A stretch of DNA of 64,000 nucleotides from Litchfieldella rifensis (lineage in GTDB: Bacteria > Pseudomonadota > Gammaproteobacteria > Pseudomonadales > Halomonadaceae): assembly GCF_042646605.1 (NCBI RefSeq), contig NZ_JBHRUG010000027.1, positions 350,620 through 414,619 of the forward strand. The letters are read 5' to 3'. The first letter of the stretch is position 1. Each line of letters begins with the position of its first letter. A program made the position numbers and the translations under genes. Shown here piece after piece: positions 27,757-33,783 of the stretch. Under the pieces are notes generated by a model that saw nothing but the letters and a program-made list of their open reading frames with translations, did no database searches and was not told the origin of the DNA.

Positions 27757-28011
27757 GAGGCTGCGTGGCGAGAGTGCCATGCTCAGTCACCGTTACACTG
27801 AGCGTCATCTAAAAAAGGCTTACCTAGTCCTCGCAAATCGTCTTGGTTTGCAAACGCGCTCGACAGACCTATTAGTCTCCCTTGGCTCGATATAACAGCG
27901 TTATTAAACGAAGCCTTGGCGTCGAAATAAATAAGAAGCTAAGGATCGATAGCTTATTTTCTTAGTTTCCCCATTAGATAGTCAATCAACTAGATATAAA
28001 CGAGCGTCAGA

Positions 28012-28112
28012 TGAGATGGCGGACATCAGTGGTAAATGTCCATGTAGATTCTACGGCGCTACACCCACTTGATGGCCGAGGACCTGCTGGAGAAACTGGA
28101 CCCGATCTTGAT
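28012..28112 (+). pseudogene. Relic of a second tyrosine integrase (3' end)
   Basis: Read in two frames, this stretch gives EMADISG and then SM*ILRRYTHLMAEDLLEKLD, closely matching the end of the intact integrase (EVAAISGHKSMQMLRRYTHL and AEDLVVKLDK). One frameshift and one CAG-to-TAG change separate it from function. It lies in an 860-bp stretch (27757-28617) with no gene and shows that an earlier or tandem element once ended here. Confidence 0.75.
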
Positions 28113-28214
28113 TTGTCGAACAGTATTGTAACGGAGCCTGAAGTAACGGCTTTAATTTTAGTGTCGTCCCAACTGTTCATCTAACAGGGGATGGTTTCAT
28201 ATCATATTCTGTAC

Positions 28215-28246
28215 CGTATTTCATATTGTACGAAATATGAAATACG
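28215..28246. repeat. 13-bp perfect inverted repeat
   Basis: CGTATTTCATATT and AATATGAAATACG around the six-base spacer GTACGA. Located in the otherwise empty stretch 370 bases upstream of the HTH gene at 28618. Its TTTC/GAAA character recalls the palindromes of the transfer module. It could be an operator or an origin-like site. Confidence 0.7.
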
Positions 28247-28617
28247 AAATATCTGGTTTGTCATGGCAGGGGGTGTAATGCTCCCTGGTTTCTTCCCCAT
28301 CTCTCTTGGGTGCAGGGTCCACGCCCCCTCACGAGTATGAAGTCAGCCAGGTGGAATATATTTTTATTGAACATTGCCATGCTGATAGTTTTATATAATC
28401 AATATATAACTATTTGTTTTTAAGCGGCTTTATTTTTTCTTTCCTCGGGACTTTGATGTTTTATTCATAATTATAAGGATCAAAATGGTATATCTTGATT
28501 ATCAAAGTTACATACTTTGATGCTGACGTGATTGAAATCAGATCCTTCGCCATTTGCATCTGTATTTACTTCGTTTAACACTGCCTTCACACCATTCGTT
28601 GCAGATGAGGTGCAGGG

Positions 28618-28851
28618 ATGACGACTGAAGAATATCTGGTCGATCGTTTTGGCTTGCTGATGAGCATATCAGACCTGGCGGATCTTCTTGGTCGTTCGCC
28701 CGATGGCGTGCGGGTTTCTCTTTATTCAGATACTGAGGTCTCTCGGAAGCTGAAGCCGACGATGGTGAAGGTAGGGCGTCGTGTCTATTTCCGGACGCTC
28801 CAAGTAAAAGACGCCCTGGATTTGGAGCCTTCTGAATATGGCGCGTGTTAG
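28618..28851 (+). CDS. Small HTH DNA-binding protein
   Basis: 77 residues from ATG 28618, with GAGGTGCAGGG directly upstream. A helix-turn-helix is likely at residues 15-35 (MSISDLADLLGRSPDGVRVS), followed by the KVGRRVYFRTLQVKDALDL wing that is typical of small excisionase/MerR-like plasmid proteins. Overlaps the next gene by 14 bases, so the two are expressed together. Candidate regulator of the element or accessory factor for replication or excision. Confidence 0.6.
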   Translation: MTTEEYLVDRFGLLMSISDLADLLGRSPDGVRVSLYSDTEVSRKLKPTMVKVGRRVYFRTLQVKDALDLEPSEYGAC

Positions 28852-29524
28852 TCCATCGGTAGTGCAGAAAATTCTGGGTAGGGTAGTCGCCTATCATGCT
28901 GCGTTCACGCTCCTTCCCGGCGTTTCAGTTCCTGGTGCAGTCTTCCTTAGCCAAGCATTTTACTGGACACGTAACACCAAGGCGGAGGAAAGAGGCGGGT
29001 GGTTTTACAAAAATCAGCGTGGTAGAGATAGTTGGGAGTCAGAAACTGGACTTTCTCCAAAGCAGCAGGCTAACGCTAGGAAATCGCTAGTGGAAATTGG
29101 CGTATTGGAAGAGGAAAGGAGAGATGTTCCTGCAAAAATGTGGTATCGGGTGAACTGCGAGCGCTTGCTTGAGCTTCTTGCGGAGCAACTTGATGACGAG
29201 CCTTCTGTAAGTGGTTGTAATTCCAAGTTTTTTCCTTTGGTAGATTCTGATGTTCCTTCTGGCCAATCTGGTGATCAGGATGGTCAAACCTTGATTCTAC
29301 CAAAGGGCAAATCTATTACAGAGAATACAACACAGAATACAGCAAGAAATAAAAGAGATGCGGCCAAAGCTGAGAGTTATCCTGGGAATAAATCAAAATT
29401 AACGCGGGCCGAGATGGCTGAGATGCTGGGCCAGCAAAGAGCAGACCTCATAGCCAAAAATTACGGCAGCGATAAGGTTGGAGCTCCTGCAGTAGAAGAA
29501 ATGCGCAGAACCCTCCGCAAATAG
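28838..29524 (+). CDS. Winged-helix protein, probable replication or regulatory protein of the element
   Basis: 228 residues. The N-terminal 100 residues resemble the winged helix of phage replication protein O-type proteins found in plasmids and islands: AVFLSQAFYWTRNTKAEERGGWFYK (about 36-60), then ESETGLSPKQQANARKSLVEIGVL and KMWYRVNCERLLELL. The rest is polar and low-complexity (ITENTTQNTARNKRDAAKAE), ending with a basic helix. No catalytic site is visible. Overlaps the small HTH gene upstream. Could load a helicase at an origin or act as a regulator; exact role unknown. Confidence 0.55.
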   Translation: MARVSPSVVQKILGRVVAYHAAFTLLPGVSVPGAVFLSQAFYWTRNTKAEERGGWFYKNQRGRDSWESETGLSPKQQANARKSLVEIGVLEEERRDVPAKMWYRVNCERLLELLAEQLDDEPSVSGCNSKFFPLVDSDVPSGQSGDQDGQTLILPKGKSITENTTQNTARNKRDAAKAESYPGNKSKLTRAEMAEMLGQQRADLIAKNYGSDKVGAPAVEEMRRTLRK

Positions 29525-29597
29525 GATTCGAGCGGCGCGGAACGGGGGTGATGGCCCCGACCGCGCCTAACCAAGACTGCCTGCATAGGAGGCATCC

Positions 29598-29921
29598 ATG
29601 GCTAACAAACAGGGTATCACACCCGCCTTTACCGACAGTGGTCTGTCACGGTTGTACCGGTCACACGCGGTTGAACAGCACGCCATCCAGAGTGAGATTC
29701 GAACCCTGGTGATCATTGCCGGTTACGCTTGCGATTTTCTCACCGAAGGGATGGAAACCCTCCCCGAAGACTTCTTCACCTGTATCGAGGAGATGAAAGA
29801 GGTGATGGAATCCATCGACCTGAAAAGTCTGGATTTTGAGAAACGGTCGCTCACGCTCCAGAGGACAAAACGGCGTCTGGAGGCCAAGGCGACCCGCCAG
29901 AATCGTCAAAAGGAGGTCTGA
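29598..29921 (+). CDS. Small hypothetical protein ahead of the transfer genes
   Basis: 107 residues from ATG 29598 with AGGAGG at the right distance. Mostly helical and charged: a hydrophobic helix IRTLVIIAGYACDFLTEGME, then an acidic part and a basic tail (RTKRRLEAKATRQNRQKEV). No family recognised. It is the first gene of a tight cluster (two bases to virB5), so it probably belongs to the conjugation operon. Confidence 0.6.
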   Translation: MANKQGITPAFTDSGLSRLYRSHAVEQHAIQSEIRTLVIIAGYACDFLTEGMETLPEDFFTCIEEMKEVMESIDLKSLDFEKRSLTLQRTKRRLEAKATRQNRQKEV

Positions 29922-29923
29922 TC

Positions 29924-30574
29924 ATGAGCAACATAATTTCGTGCGCACGAAAAATCGCGGGTTTCACCCTCGCGGCCACCATCAGTCTATCGCAGCCTGC
30001 CATGGCTGGTGGGATTCCCGTCATCGACACGTCGAACCTGGCCCAGCAGATCCTGCAAGTAGAGCACATGCTGAGTCAGCTCGAACAACTGCAAGACCAG
30101 CTCGAAACAGCCAACAGGCAGTTGGACAGCATGAGCGGGGTCCGAGGCTTGGCTAACGTCATCGACTTGGCCTATGACACCGCCGTGAACGTCGACCCCA
30201 ACCAGGTGCTGAACAGCGCCGGCATTAGGAGTGCGAGCGAACACGGCCTATCCGGCGGCGTGGCGGACCTGTACGACAGCGGCAACGAGAACACGGCGAC
30301 CTGGCTTGGCCAGTCTGAAAAGTCCCTGGAGCAAGCCCAGGAGCGCTTTAGCGAGCTGGCCGGATTGGTGGCCGAGGTCAACAACAGCCCAGACCAGAAA
30401 GACGTTCTGGACCTTCAGGCCCGTATCGGCGCCGAGGAAGTCTTGCTGCAAAACGAGATGGCCAAGCTGACCATGCTCCGGTCGCAAGCCGAGGCCAACC
30501 AGGCGCTTCACGCTCAGCGGGTTCAGCAGATGCGCATCGCGTCATCAGGGGAACCTTTCGAACTTGATTGGTAA
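29924..30574 (+). CDS. virB5: VirB5-like type IV secretion pilus-tip/adhesin component
   Basis: 216 residues from ATG 29924 with AAAGGAGG upstream. Signal peptide ends AMAGGIPVID; the mature start GIPVIDTSNLAQQILQVEHM and a long coiled-coil (HMLSQLEQLQDQLETANRQLD) are the VirB5/TrbJ pattern. The C-terminal half is again helical (ARIGAEEVLLQNEMAKLTML). A palindrome (29937-29952) is embedded in codons 5-10. Acts at the tip or outside of the conjugative pilus. Confidence 0.85.
   Translation: MSNIISCARKIAGFTLAATISLSQPAMAGGIPVIDTSNLAQQILQVEHMLSQLEQLQDQLETANRQLDSMSGVRGLANVIDLAYDTAVNVDPNQVLNSAGIRSASEHGLSGGVADLYDSGNENTATWLGQSEKSLEQAQERFSELAGLVAEVNNSPDQKDVLDLQARIGAEEVLLQNEMAKLTMLRSQAEANQALHAQRVQQMRIASSGEPFELDW
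29937..29952. repeat. TTTC...GAAA palindrome, copy 1 (inside virB5 start)
   Basis: TTTCGTGCGCACGAAA, a perfect 16-bp palindrome starting 13 bases after the virB5 A of ATG. Same family as 30599-30616, 32409-32424, 32522-32543 and 32645-32660. Confidence 0.85.
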
Positions 30575-30583
30575 GGAGGCCTT

Positions 30584-30877
30584 ATGGGTGCCAGGAAAAT
30601 TTCGTGCGCACGAAATATTGCCGTTGTGGTTCTGGTCAGTGTTGTGCAGACCGGGTGCTTTGATGATACCCCGGATACTGACCCGGTGCAGACCGTGGAC
30701 TGGTACAAATCACATGACGACGAGCGCAAGGTGACACTGGATAAGTGCGGCAACAACCCTGGTGAACTCCAGGAGACACCGAATTGCATTAATGCACTCC
30801 AGGCAGAAAGGGCACTGTCTAGCGGTGAGCCCTTCGAGCTCGACCTGTCTAGCCTCAAGAGCGAGGAGGACTCATGA
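30584..30877 (+). CDS. eexN: EexN-like entry-exclusion lipoprotein
   Basis: 97 residues from ATG 30584 with AAGGAGG upstream. Lipoprotein signal with lipobox VQTGC (Cys at about residue 25). The mature part carries the EexN pattern QTVDWYKSHDDERKVTLDKC followed by NNPGELQETPNCINALQAE. EexN proteins block redundant uptake of the same element and sit between virB5 and virB6 in IncN/IncW-type operons, exactly the order here. Overlaps virB6 by four bases. Palindrome copy 2 lies in its first codons. Confidence 0.85.
   Translation: MGARKISCARNIAVVVLVSVVQTGCFDDTPDTDPVQTVDWYKSHDDERKVTLDKCGNNPGELQETPNCINALQAERALSSGEPFELDLSSLKSEEDS
30599..30616. repeat. TTTC...GAAA palindrome, copy 2 (inside eexN start)
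   Basis: ATTTCGTGCGCACGAAAT, perfect over 18 bp, starting 15 bases after the A of the eexN start codon. Confidence 0.85.
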
Positions 30878-31869
30878 ACCTGTTTGAAGGCATGTTCTCC
30901 GTCGTTGATCAGGCACTGGTCCAGTACATCATCAACACGGCTACCGACCTCATCGCTTACATCACTCCAATGTTTACCAGCATGTTGATCGTCTGGATTG
31001 CCATCTGGGGCTATTTAATGATGTTTGGCAAGGTCAGTGAGCCCTTGCAGGAGGGCGTTTTTCGCATCCTTCGCATCGGCTTCATCATGACGCTGGGGCT
31101 GACGGTCGGTACCTATATGGGCGTCGTGGTGGACGTGCTGGCTCACGGCCCGGAAAAGGTAGCAGCAGTCATCACGGGGTCCAATGGAGGCGCAGCGGCC
31201 ATTTTGGACAGCCTGTTCTCCCGCGTTCTCGCCGTAGCTGATCAGGCCTGGGATAAAGCGGGAGTCATGAGTGGTGATTTCGGCATGTATTTGGTGGCAA
31301 TTCTGATCATGGTGTTTGGTGGTGGTGTTGCCATCGTAGTGGCGTTTCTCCTGCTGGCCAGCAAGGTGGCAACGACGGTGCTGCTGGCGATTGGTCCGCT
31401 CTTTATCATCGGCCTGCTGTTTAACAGCACCCAACGCTTTTTCGAGAGCTGGCTGGGCATGGTGATCAATTTCGGCATGCTGCTGGTTTTGGGTTCAGCC
31501 ATTGGGCGCATGGTCATCGATGTCAGCGAAGCGTTCATGAACATCGTGGAGTCCTCGGCAAGCAGCATGGCCAGTATGACCACAAGCGCCTATCTGATTG
31601 CTTTTTTTGCCCTGGGCATCCTGGTGCTGAAGCAGGTGCCGGCCATTGCTTCTGCATTGGGCGGTGGCGTGGCATTGGCAACTCAAGGGGCCCTTGGCTC
31701 AGCCATGAGCGCGATGCGTCCCTCAGCGATCAGGCGTCAGTACCGTGGTATCCAGCGTGATACGCGTATCGCAGGTAATGCCGCGGCAGCACCGTATCGT
31801 GGCGCCAAATCGGCTTATCGGGCGTATCAGAAGCGCTTTGGTGCCGGCAACGTGATAACCGGAGGATGA
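30874..31869 (+). CDS. virB6: VirB6-like inner-membrane component of type IV secretion
   Basis: 331 residues; ATG overlaps the eexN stop (ATGA at 30874). Polytopic: about six to seven membrane helices, including MFTSMLIVWIAIWGYLMMF, LRIGFIMTLGLTVGTYMG, AILIMVFGGGVAIVVAFLLL, TVLLAIGPLFIIGLLF and TSAYLIAFFALGILVL. The GPLFIIGLLF...RFFESWLGMVINFG block is the VirB6/TrbL signature. Basic C-terminal tail (RRQYRGIQRDTRIAGN). Forms the membrane pore part of the conjugation channel. The ATPases it would need are not in this element. Confidence 0.88.
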   Translation: MNLFEGMFSVVDQALVQYIINTATDLIAYITPMFTSMLIVWIAIWGYLMMFGKVSEPLQEGVFRILRIGFIMTLGLTVGTYMGVVVDVLAHGPEKVAAVITGSNGGAAAILDSLFSRVLAVADQAWDKAGVMSGDFGMYLVAILIMVFGGGVAIVVAFLLLASKVATTVLLAIGPLFIIGLLFNSTQRFFESWLGMVINFGMLLVLGSAIGRMVIDVSEAFMNIVESSASSMASMTTSAYLIAFFALGILVLKQVPAIASALGGGVALATQGALGSAMSAMRPSAIRRQYRGIQRDTRIAGNAAAAPYRGAKSAYRAYQKRFGAGNVITGG

Positions 31870-31871
31870 AC

Positions 31872-32159
31872 ATGCCCTCACAATGGCTTGCCACCTGGCG
31901 TGCGCGTTGGATGCGCATCAAACGTCTCGGAGAGTTGGGGCTATCGGGCGTACTGCTACTCATTGGTGCCTTGCTGGTTGTGGCCTTAATACCCGCACTC
32001 CCTGGGGTGGTTTCGAATGCGTCGGCGGGTGATATCCATGCGATCAAAACACTGCTTGTCTGCACAGCGGGAATTGCCGTGTGTGTTCTTCAATGGCGAT
32101 GGCGCACGGCGATCTATCCGCAGCTTCGGCGAGATGCGTCACGGGAGAGACAATCATGA
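31872..32159 (+). CDS. Small two-helix membrane protein of the transfer operon
   Basis: 95 residues from ATG 31872, six bases after GGAGG; an in-frame ATG at 31866 is too close to the ribosome site. Two hydrophobic segments (GLSGVLLLIGALLVVALIPA and TLLVCTAGIAVCVLQW) flanked by basic residues. No family recognised. Tightly spaced between virB6 and the next small gene, suggesting a transfer or membrane role. Confidence 0.6.
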   Translation: MPSQWLATWRARWMRIKRLGELGLSGVLLLIGALLVVALIPALPGVVSNASAGDIHAIKTLLVCTAGIAVCVLQWRWRTAIYPQLRRDASRERQS

Positions 32160-32350
32160 GCTATCGCCGTTTGACCCCCCAGGAGATAGAAGACTTGCGC
32201 AACGAGATGCGCGCCGCTGGGCAGTGGATGAAGGCTGAGCTGGCCAAACGTCGGCACGAGCGTAGAGAGGGTGTTGAGGCTGGCACAAGTCCCTCCCCTA
32301 TTTCTAATGGCGAAGCCTCTGACTCAGCCCCAGGCGATGATCAGGTTTGA
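32156..32350 (+). CDS. Small hypothetical soluble protein
   Basis: 64 residues from ATG 32156, overlapping the previous stop as ATGA with GGGAGAG upstream. MSYRRLTPQEIEDLRNEMRA and a charged helix to about residue 40, then a low-complexity Ser/Pro/Asp tail. Short helical proteins of this kind are frequent in transfer operons; function unknown. Confidence 0.55.
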   Translation: MSYRRLTPQEIEDLRNEMRAAGQWMKAELAKRRHERREGVEAGTSPSPISNGEASDSAPGDDQV

Positions 32351-32384
32351 GACAGGTCCATCCGTATTACTAATGGCGAAGCCT
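32304..32384. repeat. 15-bp direct repeat pair
   Basis: CTAATGGCGAAGCCT occurs at 32304-32318 and 32370-32384, 66 bases apart, at the boundary between the last transfer gene and the non-coding palindrome region. Confidence 0.7.
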
Positions 32385-32773
32385 TCAGTCCTGTCAGCGC
32401 AGCCTGAATTTCTTACGTAAGAAAAGTCGTGGTGACGACGGAGCAGGGTAGTGCCCAAGTGCTTTGTGGGTCATGAGCAGCTATCCATTCGGTGTGAGCC
32501 TCCTGCCCACTGGCATCGAGAAAATTTCGTGCGTACGAAATTTGGGGGCGGTTTTGAAGCTAGGGCAGGATTCGGAAATTGCTAGCACTTGGTACCGCCG
32601 CCTTGAGTTGGTCGCGCCTGGAGAAGATGTTTCAGGAGCCAAAATTTCTTACGTACGAAAAGTGTGGGTGGCTTTGAGGCTAGGGCAGGATTCGCAAAGT
32701 GGTACCACCTGCCGGTATTGCGCTGGCATTTGGTATCAGATTCGAGTGTCGGCGCAGAATGGAGGATGAAGGA
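32351..32773. other. Non-coding palindrome and tandem-repeat region, candidate oriT/operator region
   Basis: About 420 bases without a convincing gene. It holds three palindromes of the TTTC...GAAA family (32409-32424 perfect; 32522-32543 with one mismatched pair; 32645-32660 with one mismatched pair). The last two are starts of an imperfect 120-bp tandem repeat that also shares the 16-mer GCTAGGGCAGGATTCG (32559-32574 and 32679-32694). A MobC-like gene follows at once, the usual neighbour of an origin of transfer. An ORF at 32464-32769 only reflects the repeats. Confidence 0.6.
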
Positions 32774-33304
32774 ATGACGGACACAGCTGTGGTCAAGACC
32801 AGGCTGACACCTGGAGAGAAGGAAGCTTGGCAGCGTCTGTGTGAGGCATCAGGCCGCTCGGAGTCAGATGTGCTTCGAGAAATGATCCAACGTGTATGCG
32901 GGGAGAGCATCGCTGAAGAAGGACGAGACATGATGCGTGGCCCCAAGTCCTGCAAGTTATCGATTCGGCTGACTCGACAGGAGCAAGAATTGATTATCGA
33001 GCGAGCCGCCTACGAGGGCTTCCCGAATCGCACCTGCTGGGCTTCGGCACTGATTCGGGCCACGCTGCTACGTAAACCGGTCATGAATGAAGAAGAACTC
33101 TCGGCTCTGATCCAGGCTTCCTTCGCACTGACTGACGTGATTGAAAACTCAGGCGGCACCCGGCTGGGCTTACCCCGCATGCGTATCAAGGACCAAAGTC
33201 AGGGAGAAATTAGTATCAAAGAGCTACTGGAACGTGTCAGTGAGATTAATGATCGCGTGATGGCGCTGGCCTACGGTAGTCGCAAACGTTGGAATCTGGT
33301 TTGA
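32774..33304 (+). CDS. MobC-like relaxosome accessory protein (ribbon-helix-helix type)
   Basis: 176 residues from ATG 32774, eight bases after GGAGG. Two RHH-like segments: TRLTPGEKEAWQRLCEASGR with SESDVLREMIQRV, and KLSIRLTRQEQELIIERAAY with EGFPNRTCWASALIRATLL. The second is the MobC pattern. The rest (SLALTDVIEN... to MALAYGSRKRW) resembles the C-terminus of plasmid mobilisation accessory proteins. MobC binds oriT and helps the relaxase melt DNA; no relaxase is encoded in the window, so one would have to come from a helper. Confidence 0.65.
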   Translation: MTDTAVVKTRLTPGEKEAWQRLCEASGRSESDVLREMIQRVCGESIAEEGRDMMRGPKSCKLSIRLTRQEQELIIERAAYEGFPNRTCWASALIRATLLRKPVMNEEELSALIQASFALTDVIENSGGTRLGLPRMRIKDQSQGEISIKELLERVSEINDRVMALAYGSRKRWNLV

Positions 33305-33320
33305 GCGCAGGAGAACGGAA

Positions 33321-33596
33321 ATGCCGCGTTATAGCTTCAAGATCGATCCGTGCCCACCAGAAGAGGGCTACGGCTGGGTGCTCCGCTACTTTGAGGACGA
33401 TTGGGAGATCCCAAGCTATGAGATCTTTGCCTCGCCTTCAGAAGATGCATGGATTATTCAGCAAGAGTTCGAAAATGCACAGTTTACCGGTGAGCTATGG
33501 GTCGAAGAGATGATCGCGGAACAGGGCGGGGATATAGGAGCCAGTCCAGCAAGCGGACCGAGTAACACGCAGTTGAGCTTCAAGCCCGATGAATGA
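33321..33596 (+). CDS. Hypothetical acidic protein
   Basis: 91 residues from ATG 33321 with GCAGGAG upstream, 16 bases after the MobC-like gene. MPRYSFKIDPCPPEEGYGWV and repeated aromatic/acidic segments (YFEDDWEIPSYEIFASPSED), then a Ser/Pro tail. No motif recognised. Probably in one transcript with the MobC-like gene. Confidence 0.5.
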   Translation: MPRYSFKIDPCPPEEGYGWVLRYFEDDWEIPSYEIFASPSEDAWIIQQEFENAQFTGELWVEEMIAEQGGDIGASPASGPSNTQLSFKPDE

Positions 33597-33783
33597 CTAA
33601 TAAGGGCAAACTCAGGACCGCAGCCCTACTCGAGCTAAGATGGCTCAGTTGACTCTCCAAGCCTGCTTTAACTGGCATATGAAGTTCAGGTGATGTTATA
33701 GCAGCCGCTAGCGTGCATAATTGTCAAATGCATCCACGCGAACAATCCATAAGTGACTGACAGGAAAGGAAACTTTCGAGGGT

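Noticed and set aside
32464..32769. ORF of 101 codons with an internal KIS(C/Y)VR repeat
   Set aside because: The repeat is explained by the DNA palindromes and 120-bp tandem repeat; no start signal and no family.
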